A stretch of DNA of 64,000 nt, from contig NZ_CP062165.1 of NCBI RefSeq assembly GCF_014844075.1, positions 930,001 to 994,000 of the forward strand, read 5' to 3'. A model generated the notes under the pieces. That model was not told where the DNA came from and ran no database searches. It worked only from the letters and a program-made list of their open reading frames with translations. Made by a program: the position numbers and the translations under genes. How positions within the stretch are numbered: position 1 is the first letter of the stretch; the number at the start of each line of letters is the position of its first letter. This document shows positions 17,358-26,304 of this stretch, piece by piece. The stretch comes from Paenibacillus sp. JNUCC-31 (lineage in GTDB: Bacteria; Bacillota; Bacilli; Paenibacillales; Paenibacillaceae).

Positions 17358-19028
17358 TTATAATTCATGAACAATCTTGTATTCATATCCTTGCTCAACC
17401 AGAAACATCTGACGACGTAATGCAAATTCTTGTTCCTTGCTGTCTTCCGATACAAGTGCATAGAAATAAGCTTTATTTTCTCCGGACTTCGGCCTTAGAA
17501 TCCGACCCAATCGCTGGGCTTCTTCCTGTCTTGAACCGAAGCTTCCTGATATTTCAAGCGCAACAGCAGCATCTGGCAGATCTACAGCAAAATTGGCGAC
17601 CTTGGATACGACAATCGTTTTGATTTCACCACGTCGAAAGGCTGCAAACCATTTCACTCGCTCTTGCTGAGACATCGTACCAGATATAAGTGGAGCATCA
17701 ATTTCCCGGGCAATGGTCTCAAGCTGATTCAAATATTGTCCAATAACAAGAGATGGCAACCCCCGATGACGTTCCAGTATCTTTCGGATTACAGCTAATT
17801 TGGCCGGATTTTCGGCGGCAATACGAAATTGATGTTTGACCTCTGCTTCCAAATAATTAGATCTCAATTCAGTTGAAAAAGGGACACGTATTTCCTGGCA
17901 TTGTACATCTGCAATCCAGCCTTGCTGCTCCAATTCCTTCCATGGCATGTCATATAACTTCGGACCAATAAGTGAAAATACATCTTGCTCACAACCATCT
18001 TCACGCACCAATGTTGCGGTCAATCCCAGCCTTCGTGTAGCTTGAATATCTGCCGTAGCTCGAAATACAGGTGCTGGCAGCAAATGTACCTCATCATAAA
18101 TAATCAGCCCCCACTGACGTTCACTGAGCAATTTGATATGGGTAAAATCAGCATCCTTGGACTTTCTGTGCGTAAGAATCTGATATGTAGCCACAGTCAC
18201 TGGTCTCACTTGTTTTTTTTGACCGGAATACTCACCAATCTGTTCACTGGTTATGGTTGTTTTATTTTGTAATTCCTCAATCCATTGCCGCACAGACGTG
18301 GTGTTAGAGGTCAAAATAAGGCATTCACATTGCAGGCGTTCCAGTACGGCCAATCCAATAACCGTTTTACCTGCCCCGCATGGCAACACAAGCAGACCAC
18401 TCCCCCCCATACCCTCGCTGCCTTCAAAAGCATTCACAGCGTCTTGCTGATAAGGACGCAACTCAAATTGTCCTGAATGTGCGCTTGTATCCTCTTGCCA
18501 ACCAAATGGAAGACTTGTTCCATTCCTGTATCCTGCATAATCCAGCACTGGATAACCCAAACGGGTCAATTCACGCTTCAGCAGTCCGCGCTTCTCCCCG
18601 TCCAACTCAAGCTCATGAGGATCGACACGTTCCATCCGGAAAGCCGAGATCGTCTTCATGCCGCTTAATTCATCCAGCAATCGCTCATCTTCACTGACAA
18701 GACGCATTTTGCCCTGACCTGTGTCAGACTGCAATTTCAACTTTCCATATTGATCCACAATTCTTCGGATATCCTGAATCAGGGCGGCAGGAACATTCCA
18801 ACGGGACACTGATTCCAGACTCGCAATCACTTGATCAGCGCTCCATCCCAGTGCGGCGGCATTCCATAAAGACAAGGCCGTGATTCGATAGGTATGAAAA
18901 GCCGCTGGTGTCTTTACCAGTTCGGCATACATTCCCAGTTGAGCTCTGGCCTGATCAAATCCGGGATGGCCCACTTCAAGCAATACTGTAAAATCCCGCT
19001 GAACAATACAGGCGTCCGTTTTCTCCAT
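17358..19028 (-). CDS. Bacterial XPB-type DNA helicase (superfamily 2)
   Basis: 556 residues, ATP-dependent DNA translocase related to eukaryotic TFIIH XPB. Motifs: RPYQQDAVNAF (Q-like, about 191), Walker A LPCGAGKT (215-222), Walker B YDEVH (311-315) and GLTATLVRED (335-344) containing the RED motif diagnostic of XPB. Motif VI is QEEAQRLGRILRP near 510. The N-terminal ~185 residues form an XPB-like damage-recognition region. The start follows GGGGGAAG. Bacterial XPBs are implicated in DNA repair or transcription-coupled processes, but here only the family membership is certain. Its downstream neighbour carries the complementary XPB N-terminal-like domain. Confidence 0.9.
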   Translation of the reverse strand: MEKTDACIVQRDFTVLLEVGHPGFDQARAQLGMYAELVKTPAAFHTYRITALSLWNAAALGWSADQVIASLESVSRWNVPAALIQDIRRIVDQYGKLKLQSDTGQGKMRLVSEDERLLDELSGMKTISAFRMERVDPHELELDGEKRGLLKRELTRLGYPVLDYAGYRNGTSLPFGWQEDTSAHSGQFELRPYQQDAVNAFEGSEGMGGSGLLVLPCGAGKTVIGLAVLERLQCECLILTSNTTSVRQWIEELQNKTTITSEQIGEYSGQKKQVRPVTVATYQILTHRKSKDADFTHIKLLSERQWGLIIYDEVHLLPAPVFRATADIQATRRLGLTATLVREDGCEQDVFSLIGPKLYDMPWKELEQQGWIADVQCQEIRVPFSTELRSNYLEAEVKHQFRIAAENPAKLAVIRKILERHRGLPSLVIGQYLNQLETIAREIDAPLISGTMSQQERVKWFAAFRRGEIKTIVVSKVANFAVDLPDAAVALEISGSFGSRQEEAQRLGRILRPKSGENKAYFYALVSEDSKEQEFALRRQMFLVEQGYEYKIVHEL

Positions 19029-19168
19029 TCCGCTTCCCCCTAATTAAAAAAAGTATCTATTCCTGTGAATAAGAGGCATCACAAAAAGTCCAATTCCGGT
19101 GTCTTCCGAAAATGAACCTATACAGTACAGCAGCTCAACCTTGACTTAACCTCTACAAAGACCATACC

Positions 19169-19208
19169 AAAAAAGCACCCTGCTCATACCTTGGTATGAA
19201 TAGGATGC
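19169..19208 (-). terminator. Terminator of the M20 amidohydrolase gene
   Basis: TCATACC/GGTATGA inner stem and GCACCC/GGATGC outer stem, followed on the minus strand by six T. Confidence 0.85.
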
Positions 19209-19223
19209 CCAACTGCATTCAAA

Positions 19224-20393
19224 TCATTCGGCTGTATACCCCTTAGCCATGGCAATAAATAGCTTCACAGCATTTTGCATGGCATCTTCATCAAAGTCAA
19301 ACTTCGGATGATGATGCGGATAAATCGCATTTTTCTTCGGATTACCTGCTCCGACAAACATGAAACAGCCAGGAATCCGCTGCAGATAGTACGCAAAATC
19401 TTCAGCGGGCATCATCATGGGTGACTTCTGTACAGAGTCTGCCCCGAATACGTCCACTGCTTCCCGAAAGAAACGGGCCGTTTCCTGCTCATCATTGACG
19501 ACTGGAGGATACCCCATAATATAGTTCAACTGAGTCTCTGCACCATAGATTGCTCCTGTCTGAGCAACAATCGTATGAACACGTTCTTTCATGATACTGC
19601 GCGTCTCTTCGTCGAAGGTTCTCACCGTACCGGTCAATTTGCATAATTCGGCGATGACATTCTGTGCAGAACCGGCCTGCATCGTTCCAATGGTTAACAC
19701 CGCTGGACGCAAGGGATCCACCGAGCGACTGACAACGGTCTGCAACTGCATCACCAGAGCAGAGCCAGCCACCAGACTGTCCACTGTAGACTGTGGCATG
19801 CCGCCATGTCCACCTTTTCCTGTGATCTCAATATAGAAGTCATCTGCCGCTGCCATCATCGGTCCTGGTGTACTCGCAGCCACGCCCACAGGAAGCGGGG
19901 TCCACAGATGAATGCCATAGATGACATCCACCCCTTCCAGTCCGCCGTCTGCAATAACCTTGAGCGCGCCACCTGGAAGCAATTCTTCTGCTGGTTGGAA
20001 CAAAAAGCGTATCTCACCCTTGATCTCATGTTTATGGCGACTAAAATAAAGTGCCGTTCCCAGCAAAATGGATACATGCCCATCATGGCCGCAGGCATGC
20101 ATGGCTCCTGCATGTTGTGACGCATATTCAACGTCCTTCTCATCCTGGATCGGAAGTGCATCCATATCCGCACGAAGCATCACGACAGGCCCTGGGTTAT
20201 CCCCCCGAATGGTTCCAATAACCCCATGCCCGCCCACGTGACGTTTCACTTCAACGCCAAAACTCTCCAGCATACCCGCTATAAAAGAGGATGTCTTCTC
20301 CTCATGAAAGGAAACCTCAGGATTCCGATGAAGATGACGACGCCATTCTACCATGTGGATTTGCAAATCATCCCACCATATATTGTTTGTCAT
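19224..20393 (-). CDS. M20-family metallopeptidase / N-acyl amino acid amidohydrolase
   Basis: 389 residues of the hippurate-hydrolase type (M20D), which removes acyl groups from N-acyl amino acids with two metal ions. It shows RHLHRNPEVSFHEEKT at the N-terminus, the metal site MHACGHDGHVSILLG, the catalytic glutamates in FQPAEELLPGG, the dimerisation-domain signature GKGGHGGMPQSTVDSL, and the final metal histidine region HHHPKFDFDEDAM. Length is typical for the family. The ribosome site is AAGGATGGAGAG. It is divergent from yugN-ftsW and has its own terminator. The natural substrate is unknown. Auxin-conjugate or peptidoglycan-derived acyl amino acids are possibilities for this class. Confidence 0.9.
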   Translation of the reverse strand: MTNNIWWDDLQIHMVEWRRHLHRNPEVSFHEEKTSSFIAGMLESFGVEVKRHVGGHGVIGTIRGDNPGPVVMLRADMDALPIQDEKDVEYASQHAGAMHACGHDGHVSILLGTALYFSRHKHEIKGEIRFLFQPAEELLPGGALKVIADGGLEGVDVIYGIHLWTPLPVGVAASTPGPMMAAADDFYIEITGKGGHGGMPQSTVDSLVAGSALVMQLQTVVSRSVDPLRPAVLTIGTMQAGSAQNVIAELCKLTGTVRTFDEETRSIMKERVHTIVAQTGAIYGAETQLNYIMGYPPVVNDEQETARFFREAVDVFGADSVQKSPMMMPAEDFAYYLQRIPGCFMFVGAGNPKKNAIYPHHHPKFDFDEDAMQNAVKLFIAMAKGYTAE

Positions 20394-20605
20394 GTCTCTC
20401 CATCCTTTCGCTCTCTGAACGGGACTTTCATCAAGCCCGAACCTTCCTCTTGAAACCTATTGCTGTATATTGTAGCAGAATTGGAAGAAAACCGATACGA
20501 ATGACCCCTGGAAAGCTTGCACGGGAAGGGGAAACATACTATCATAAACTAGAGAAAAGAACGAGATTTATACTCTCGGAAGCTTATGAGGAGGATCAGA
20601 CGCTT

Positions 20606-20953
20606 ATGATTTTTGAGAATACAGGCTTGGATGGCTTGAAGAGCGACTTGGCATACCTGGATGAGAGCGCCGAGAAAGTCGGATTTGTCCGGTGGCAGTG
20701 GGAATATTATCGTGCTACATATGATTACAAAATTGAAGATGAACAAACCAAATCGGAATACTTTGTACGTATTAATACCCGTGCGATCGATGGCAAACTC
20801 GAAAAACCGGATACGGTTCTCGCGGTTGAAGCTGTTTATCTTGGAAAAGCAACCTTCCCGCATGGCCTGGATTATGACTCTACCGTACCGCAGCCAGTCG
20901 TGAAGCTGGCGGCCCAAAAATTACAGCAGCTTAAAGAACTGCTGGAAGCTTAG
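20606..20953 (+). CDS. yugN: YugN-like family protein
   Basis: 115 residues of the small YugN-like family of Bacillota, function unknown. It starts MIFENTGLDGLKSDLAYLDE and has the conserved middle VRWQWEYYRATYDYKIEDEQTKSEYFVRINTRAIDGKLE and the end KATFPHGLDYDSTVPQPVVKLA. A longer open frame begins at 20291, but its first 105 codons have no family match, and GAGGAGGAT precedes the ATG at 20606. ftsW begins 13 bases after its stop, so the two are very likely one operon. This suggests, but does not show, a link to the cell envelope. Confidence 0.85.
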   Translation: MIFENTGLDGLKSDLAYLDESAEKVGFVRWQWEYYRATYDYKIEDEQTKSEYFVRINTRAIDGKLEKPDTVLAVEAVYLGKATFPHGLDYDSTVPQPVVKLAAQKLQQLKELLEA

Positions 20954-20966
20954 GCTGGGCCGAATC

Positions 20967-22250
20967 ATGAAACAACAAACGGCCCAAACGAAAACGAAGA
21001 GAGGCACGCCGGATTTCCAACTGCTAATCCTCACTTTATTGTTGGTGGGCTTCGGACTGGTGATGGTATTTAGCTCCAGTTCCAGCATTGCAATTGCAAG
21101 CAAAAGTTTTAACAATGATGCCCTGTTCTTCACGAAAAAACAACTACTGTGGGCGGTTCTCGGTTTAGTGGGCATGTTTTTTGCCATGAACATCCGATTT
21201 AACAAATACAAAAAGCTTTATGCACCGTTTTTCCTCTTTACCACGGTGATGCTATTAGTTGTTTTGGTTTCAGGTGCGATGTTGAACGGTGCACGAAGCT
21301 GGATTCGAATCTTTGGATTCAGCGTCCAGCCCGCCGAGTTTGCCAAAATCGCTATCATTTTGTACCTGGCTGCACTAATTACCAAAAAAGGGGAACGGTT
21401 CAGGGATCTTAAGACAGGGTACATCCCTGTGCTGGTCATTGTTGGATTCATTGCGGGACTGATCATGCTGCAACCTGACTTTGGTACATGCTTCATTCTC
21501 GTGGCTACATGCGGCCTTGTCATCTATGCAGGCGGGGCCAGCATGAAACATATTATGGGTTCCATTCTGCTGGTTGTGCTCGGAGCCGCATTGGCACTGG
21601 GAGCAAATGCCCTGTTTTCCTCCGTATCTTCTCCAGATACGACAAATGGCTCAGCTACAGAAGCAACAAAGAACTACAAAATCGATCGGATTCATGCGTT
21701 CCTTGATCCATTATCCGAGAAAACTGGAGGAAGTCTTAACCTCTATCGCTCCCTGGTGGCAATTGGGGATGGGGGCATCACTGGCTCTGGTATCGGGCAA
21801 GGTACGATGAAGCTGCATTATTTGCCGAATGCCTATAATGACTTCATTTTCTCCGTCATTGGGGAAGAGCTTGGTTTTATTGGAAGTGTCCTGTTTCTGC
21901 TGGTCTACCTGTACTTCATCTGGCGAGGAATTATCGTATCCCTCCGCTGTCCAGATCCATTCGGGACACTAGTCGGTATTGGGATTATGGGATTAATCGC
22001 GATCCAGGCATTTATCAACATCGGGGGCGTAACGCAAACCATTCCGGTGACCGGGGTTACTCTTCCGTTTATCAGTTATGGCGGTACCTCACTCTTTGTA
22101 ATGATGGTGGCGATGGGCATCGTGCTCAGCATCTCACGCACTAATAATCTGGACGTCATCAAGGAAGAGAAAACGAAGTCAGTGACGGTTCAGACATCAC
22201 GTACCTCTCCCGCGCTTCGTTCACGTGAATCCATTCGTCGAATTCGGTAA
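20967..22250 (+). CDS. ftsW: FtsW/RodA/SpoVE-family SEDS peptidoglycan glycosyltransferase
   Basis: 427-residue polytopic membrane protein (about ten segments) that polymerises glycan strands at the septum with a class B PBP. SEDS signatures are visible: LILTLLLVGFGLVMVFSSSS at the first membrane helix, GARSWIRIFGFSVQPAEFAKI, LQPDFGT, and the C-terminal signature NAYNDFIFSVIGEELGFIG and VTLPFISYGGTS. A cytoplasmic tail of about 45 residues is rich in Ser, Thr and Arg. The ribosome site (AGGCTGGG) is weak, in keeping with translational coupling to yugN 13 bases upstream. FtsW rather than RodA or SpoVE is the best guess. Confidence 0.88.
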   Translation: MKQQTAQTKTKRGTPDFQLLILTLLLVGFGLVMVFSSSSSIAIASKSFNNDALFFTKKQLLWAVLGLVGMFFAMNIRFNKYKKLYAPFFLFTTVMLLVVLVSGAMLNGARSWIRIFGFSVQPAEFAKIAIILYLAALITKKGERFRDLKTGYIPVLVIVGFIAGLIMLQPDFGTCFILVATCGLVIYAGGASMKHIMGSILLVVLGAALALGANALFSSVSSPDTTNGSATEATKNYKIDRIHAFLDPLSEKTGGSLNLYRSLVAIGDGGITGSGIGQGTMKLHYLPNAYNDFIFSVIGEELGFIGSVLFLLVYLYFIWRGIIVSLRCPDPFGTLVGIGIMGLIAIQAFINIGGVTQTIPVTGVTLPFISYGGTSLFVMMVAMGIVLSISRTNNLDVIKEEKTKSVTVQTSRTSPALRSRESIRRIR

Positions 22251-22302
22251 TGAGAAGTAAACGTTATTCGAATGGTTTTTGAACCAAGTCCAGATGAAAG
22301 CA

Positions 22303-22350
22303 ACCAAAAAGACTTCGCATCCTATTTATTCGATGCGAAGTCTTTTTGGT
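22303..22350. terminator. Bidirectional terminator between ftsW and asp23
   Basis: Almost perfect 19-base inverted repeat (ACCAAAAAGACTTCGCATC / GATGCGAAGTCTTTTTGGT) with a ten-base loop and A/T runs on both sides. It serves both convergent genes. Confidence 0.9.
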
Positions 22351-22414
22351 GTTGTCTATCTCGATGAAGAATCGGTAGATGTACCGTTGTTCTTCCCTTA
22401 CGGTTAGTTAAAGT

Positions 22415-22777
22415 TTACAGGTCGTCGCCTCTGAAAGATACGCCTTCTACCTTTACATTAACTTCAACAACACGTAATCCGGTCATGGTCTCTACCGCTT
22501 CTCGAACATTCTGCTGGAGCATGCGAGAAACTTCATGAATCGGTGTCTCGTACAGGACGATGATGCGCAGATCAATGGCTGCTTCCAGCTGGCCGACCTC
22601 AACGCCTACGCCTTTCTGTACGTTTTTACCGCTCAGGCGCTTGGCCCAGCCCTCTGACAATCCTCCAGACATTGCGGCAATTCCGGGCGTCTCCATCGCA
22701 GCCATTCCGGCAATTTTCGCCACTACGTCATCGGCAATCCGGATGTTTCCGCCCTCCAGTTGAAGTTGTTCTGCCAT
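22415..22777 (-). CDS. Asp23/Gls24-family envelope stress response protein
   Basis: 120 residues with the Asp23 pattern GGNIRIADDVVAKIAGMAAMETPGIAAM near the N-terminus and LRIIVLYETPIHEVSRMLQQNVREAVETMTGLRVVEVNV at the end. Family members are abundant cytoplasmic proteins tied to the membrane, linked to alkaline/cell-wall stress in Staphylococcus. The ribosome site GAAGGAGG is very strong, in line with high expression. It is convergent with ftsW and shares its terminator. Confidence 0.92.
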   Translation of the reverse strand: MAEQLQLEGGNIRIADDVVAKIAGMAAMETPGIAAMSGGLSEGWAKRLSGKNVQKGVGVEVGQLEAAIDLRIIVLYETPIHEVSRMLQQNVREAVETMTGLRVVEVNVKVEGVSFRGDDL

Positions 22778-22962
22778 GCCACATCCTCCTTCACTTCGTT
22801 ACTCGTATTTTAAATCCTTTCCACCCCAAAAAGCAAATTAAACTCGAAAAGATGCGTTTACAACCTACCACGATTTGGTTATATTGAAATATGAAAATAA
22901 TCTCATACGAATTTTTATGATGATGTTTAAAACAAAATAATCAGTTAACCGAGGTGTTTGTT

Positions 22963-24033
22963 GTGAGAAACCGGATTTCATCCATTTTGCTGATTGTTAC
23001 TTTTGCACTCAGCGCCGTCGCCCACTACATGAAATGGGATTCGATTCTACAGTTCGTGATATCAGCCATTTCGGTTATTTTCGTAGCCGGTTTTCTAGGC
23101 AAGGCTACCGAAAATGTAGCCCATTATGCCGGTCAGCGGCTGGGCGGATTTCTGAATGCTACCTTCGGCAATGCCGCCGAGTTGATCATCGCCATTTTCC
23201 TTGTTAAAGAAGGACTATTTGACATGGTTAAAGCGAGTTTGACTGGTTCTATTATCGGTAACCTGCTGCTGGTGCTCGGTTTAAGTATTTTTGCTGGCGG
23301 ACTCAAATTCAAAATTCAGAATTACAATGTATCGCTTGCCGGTCTGAACGGCTCCCTGATGATTGTAGCTATCATTGCTCTGTTTATTCCAGCCGTCTTC
23401 CTGAACACCCATTCCATTACACAGAAGGATACGAATACACTCAGTCTCATTGTCGCAGGATTGCTGATTCTTGCCTACATCGCCTGGTTGCTTTTTTCCA
23501 TGGTGACTCACAAGAACTATCTTGCCGATGTCACAGAGGATAGAGATGAAGAATTACCACATGAACACGCACCGGAGTGGTCGAAGAAAAAATCGATTCT
23601 CTATCTCGTTCTGGCAACAGTCATGGTTGCTTTCGTCAGTGAATGGCTTGTGGGTACGCTTGAAGTGTTCACCGAACAGTTTGGCCTGAGTGAGCTGTTT
23701 GTCGGCGCCTTCCTCGTTGCCATTATCGGTAACGCCGCCGAGCATAGTGCAGCCATCATGCTTGCCATGAAAAACAAGATCGGCGCCGCCGTGGAAATCG
23801 CGGTTGGCAGCAGTTTGCAAATCGCACTCTTCGTTGCACCTGTTCTGATTTTTGTCAGTTATTTCATGGGTAATACGATGAATATTGTCTTTACAACGAT
23901 TGAACTGGTTGCCATCGGTGTATCCGTGTTTATAGCCAAGTCCATCACTCAGGACGGTTCAACGAACTGGTACGAAGGTCTGCTCCTGTTAGTCGTGTAT
24001 ATCATTCTGGGCGTATCGTTTTTCTTGGTGTAA
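22963..24033 (+). CDS. cax: Calcium/proton exchanger (CaCA family, Cax/YfkE)
   Basis: 356-residue membrane protein exporting Ca2+ in exchange for H+. Each half carries a CaCA alpha repeat: [23 protein letters not shown] in the first and [27 protein letters not shown] in the second, with the ion-coordinating Asn/Glu in GNAAE. Eleven or so hydrophobic segments are seen, with an acidic cytoplasmic loop ([16 protein letters not shown]) between the halves. The GTG at 22963 is preferred because GAGGTG lies seven bases before it. An in-frame GTG at 22954 overlaps that site. A terminator follows directly. With yloB this gives two calcium exporters in the window. Confidence 0.93.
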   Translation: MRNRISSILLIVTFALSAVAHYMKWDSILQFVISAISVIFVAGFLGKATENVAHYAGQRLGGFLNATFGNAAELIIAIFLVKEGLFDMVKASLTGSIIGNLLLVLGLSIFAGGLKFKIQNYNVSLAGLNGSLMIVAIIALFIPAVFLNTHSITQKDTNTLSLIVAGLLILAYIAWLLFSMVTHKNYLADVTEDRDEELPHEHAPEWSKKKSILYLVLATVMVAFVSEWLVGTLEVFTEQFGLSELFVGAFLVAIIGNAAEHSAAIMLAMKNKIGAAVEIAVGSSLQIALFVAPVLIFVSYFMGNTMNIVFTTIELVAIGVSVFIAKSITQDGSTNWYEGLLLLVVYIILGVSFFLV

Positions 24034-24071
24034 ACCCGCTCAGCACTTCCCCATCTTAGGTAATTTAGCGT

Positions 24072-24108
24072 AAGAGGCAGCCGAAAATACATTTTCGGGC
24101 TGCCTCTT
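24072..24108 (+). terminator. Terminator of cax
   Basis: AAGAGGCAGCCCGAAAA-type stem (AAGAGGCAGCC/GGCTGCCTCTT with inner CGAAAA/TTTTCG) followed by TTATTTAT. Confidence 0.9.
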
Positions 24109-24161
24109 TATTTATCACTTCGCCTCCAGTACATCAGACTACCCATTTCATTTCAAACGTA

Positions 24162-24190
24162 CAAAAAAAGCATGCAAACACCTGCATGCC
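24162..24190 (-). terminator. Terminator of ylaN
   Basis: GCATGCA/TGCATGC stem, seven T on the minus strand. Confidence 0.88.
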
Positions 24191-24217
24191 TTCTATTCTG
24201 ACCCACGCTATTGCAGG

Positions 24218-24511
24218 CTATTGCTCATTCTTCTTATTCAAAGCTTCATATAGAATTGCCAGATTCCGCTCAAGCGCGCTAACCAGCTGCTTACCTGCAC
24301 CTTCTGGAAGAAGCCCTGCACGAACAGCAAAATCAACTTCCTTGGAGAACCCATACATCTGTGTATCCAGTACTTCCTCATAGAGAGGGCAGTAGCGGGT
24401 AGCCAGATTCTCCATCTGTACTTCTATAAGCTTCTGTATTTTATCTGCATCTTCTTGAAGAAGACTGATCGCTTTCAAGTGCAACTGGTCCTGCAGATCA
24501 GATGAAGTCAT
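24218..24511 (-). CDS. ylaN: YlaN family (DUF1507) iron-linked protein
   Basis: 97 residues closely following the Bacillus YlaN pattern: KAISLLQEDADKIQKLIEVQMENLATRYCPLYEEVLDTQMYGFSKEVDFAVRAGLL. YlaN binds ferrous iron and modulates Fur activity in Bacillus and Staphylococcus, and is essential under iron limitation. The conserved CPLYEEVLDTQM segment is intact. The start at 24511 follows GGGGGGAAA, and a longer open frame to 24535 lacks such a site. In Bacillus ylaN is next to ftsW. Here the two are about 2 kb apart with asp23 and cax between. Confidence 0.93.
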   Translation of the reverse strand: MTSSDLQDQLHLKAISLLQEDADKIQKLIEVQMENLATRYCPLYEEVLDTQMYGFSKEVDFAVRAGLLPEGAGKQLVSALERNLAILYEALNKKNEQ

Positions 24512-24687
24512 GCATTTTTCCCCCCTATGTCCCAAAATCGCGTAAAGACGTTCTACCTCTAATATTAGACGAAATCAGGAGCTAATACAAGAACCTGACC
24601 AAAATAAGCATACAACCTGAAGACCACTATTCCTGCCTAATCCCCCTATTTTCCGGAGGTCTTGCCGGATACCCGAATTATCTCATG

Positions 24688-24726
24688 CAAAAAAAGCACC
24701 TCTGCCCATTATTGGCAGAGATGCTT
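24688..24726 (-). terminator. Terminator of the HPr-like gene
   Basis: AGCACCTCTGCC/GGCAGAGATGCT stem followed by seven T on the minus strand. Confidence 0.92.
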
Positions 24727-24736
24727 CCTCGAGTCA

Positions 24737-24982
24737 TTACTCGGATGCGATACTTACATTCAGTCCATGCTTGGCAAATACTTCTGACATGGCTGCTTTG
24801 GCTTCTGCTGCATCCGGGCCATGAACATGCAGTTCATAGCTGTGCGTGCTGATTAACGTTGTAAACAGCCCAAGAATACTTTTGACATCGATATACTTGT
24901 TCTCTGAATGAAGCACGATTGAAGAAGTAAACTTGCCCGCTGTTTGAGCAATTTCCACTACCGCTGCATTATTACTCGACAT
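24737..24982 (-). CDS. HPr-family protein lacking the catalytic histidine
   Basis: 81 residues with an HPr/Crh-like C-terminal part: ENKYIDVKSILGLFTTLI corresponds to the NGKTVNLKSIMGVMSL region of HPr, including the regulatory Ser-46 position (VKSILG), and PDAAEAKAAMSEVF to the final helix. The first strand and the GIHARPA loop with the phosphorylated His-15 are absent. The protein begins near helix 1 (AAVVEIAQTAGKFTSS), and an in-frame stop codon lies just upstream, so no longer start exists. It therefore cannot act as a PTS phosphocarrier. A Crh-like role as a serine-phosphorylated CcpA partner is an inference. The ribosome site is GGAGGG. Confidence 0.8.
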   Translation of the reverse strand: MSSNNAAVVEIAQTAGKFTSSIVLHSENKYIDVKSILGLFTTLISTHSYELHVHGPDAAEAKAAMSEVFAKHGLNVSIASE

Positions 24983-25078
24983 AGGAATCCCTCCGTCTTT
25001 TCACTTTTGGTATCATCTATTAATTACCACTACATGATACCGTGAATCCGCTTTCCTAGCAACAGCAAAATGCTGTTC

Positions 25079-26194
25079 CTACTTCAGACGGTCTGGATTA
25101 AGGCATTCCAGCTCAGGAATCACGAAAATCCCGTCTTTACGGATCAACACATCATCAAAATAAATTTCGCCACCACCGTAGTCCGGGCGCTGGATTAATA
25201 CCAGATCCCAGTGAATGGAGGAACGGTTTCCATTGTCTGTTTCTTCATAGGCCTGCCCTGGTGTAAAGTGCAAGCTGCCTGCGATTTTTTCATCAAACAG
25301 AATGTCCTTCATCGGGTGCAGGATATGTGGATTGAATCCAATGGCGAATTCACCGATATGACGAGCTCCCTCATCTGAATTCAGAATTTCATTAAGACGT
25401 TCTGTGTCGTTGCTCGTTGCTTCAACAATTTTGCCGTCCTTGAACGTGAACTTGATATTCTCAAAAGTAATTCCGTTATACAGCGTTGGCGCGTTATAAC
25501 TAATCGTTCCGTTCACGGAATCACGTACAGGAGCGCTGTACACTTCGCCATCCGGAATATTTTTTTGGCCAGAACATTTCTCTGCACCGATACCTTTAAT
25601 GGAGAAGCTCAGGTCCGTTCCTGGTCCAGTGATACGCACTTTGTCTGTGCGTTTCATCAGGTTGGCCAGGGAATCCTGGGCTTTGTCCATTTTGGCATAA
25701 TCCAGGTTGCACACGTCAAAGTAGAAATCTTCAAACGCTTCTGTGCTCGTATTCGCCAGCTGCGCCATGCTTGCATTCGGGTAACGAAGCACAACCCATT
25801 TCGTATGTTTAACCCGCTGCTCACTATGTACAGGATGGGAATAAAGTGAATTGTACATTTTCATTTTTTCTTCCGGTACATCGGACAGATCGTTCACATT
25901 TTCTCCTGCACGAATACCGATGTAACAGTCCATTTGCTTCATCCGGTTCAGATCAATCTCTGCCCAGGTTTTCATCATGTCTTCTGTCGCACTTTTCAGC
26001 ATCGCACGCTGTACCGTCTTGTCTGTCAGCTGTACAAAGACGTTACCACCTTTTTTGCCTACTTCTTCAATAATTGCATTCATCAGATCACGTTCCGTGC
26101 CGATCATTTCAACCAGCACATTTTCGCCGGGCTGTACATCTACAGAGTAGCCCACCAGATTGGCTGCGAGCTTCTGAATTCTTGGGTCCTTCAT
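25079..26194 (-). CDS. Aminopeptidase, M29 family
   Basis: 371-residue metal-dependent aminopeptidase of the AmpS/AmpT (thermophilic) type. It begins MKDPRIQKLAANLVGYSVDVQPGENVLVE, the family's usual opening. Metal-site regions near the C-terminus are ARHIGEFAIGFNPHI, AGSLHFTPGQAYEETDNG and SSIHWDLVLIQRPDYGGGEIYFDD, which carry the expected Glu, His and Asp ligands. The ATG at 26194 is chosen because AGGAGGAG lies eight bases upstream. The open frame reaches 26215. It removes N-terminal residues from peptides in the cytoplasm. It appears monocistronic. Confidence 0.92.
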   Translation of the reverse strand: MKDPRIQKLAANLVGYSVDVQPGENVLVEMIGTERDLMNAIIEEVGKKGGNVFVQLTDKTVQRAMLKSATEDMMKTWAEIDLNRMKQMDCYIGIRAGENVNDLSDVPEEKMKMYNSLYSHPVHSEQRVKHTKWVVLRYPNASMAQLANTSTEAFEDFYFDVCNLDYAKMDKAQDSLANLMKRTDKVRITGPGTDLSFSIKGIGAEKCSGQKNIPDGEVYSAPVRDSVNGTISYNAPTLYNGITFENIKFTFKDGKIVEATSNDTERLNEILNSDEGARHIGEFAIGFNPHILHPMKDILFDEKIAGSLHFTPGQAYEETDNGNRSSIHWDLVLIQRPDYGGGEIYFDDVLIRKDGIFVIPELECLNPDRLK

Positions 26195-26304
26195 CTTGTA
26201 AACTCCTCCTGTCATCTGCCATCTTTGAATTGAACAACGGTAAATTACGATACTATTGTAGCATGCTACAACGATCCCGTCAGCAGGCAGTCACTCAAAC
26301 TCGT

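Noticed and set aside
20291..20605. 105-codon N-terminal extension of the yugN reading frame
   Set aside because: No family match, no ribosome site at 20291, and it overlaps the divergent amidohydrolase gene and its start region. The ATG at 20606 has a strong site.
25061..25077. AACAGCA/TGCTGTT inverted repeat after the M29 aminopeptidase gene as a terminator
   Set aside because: No T run follows on the minus strand, so it is at best a weak hairpin.
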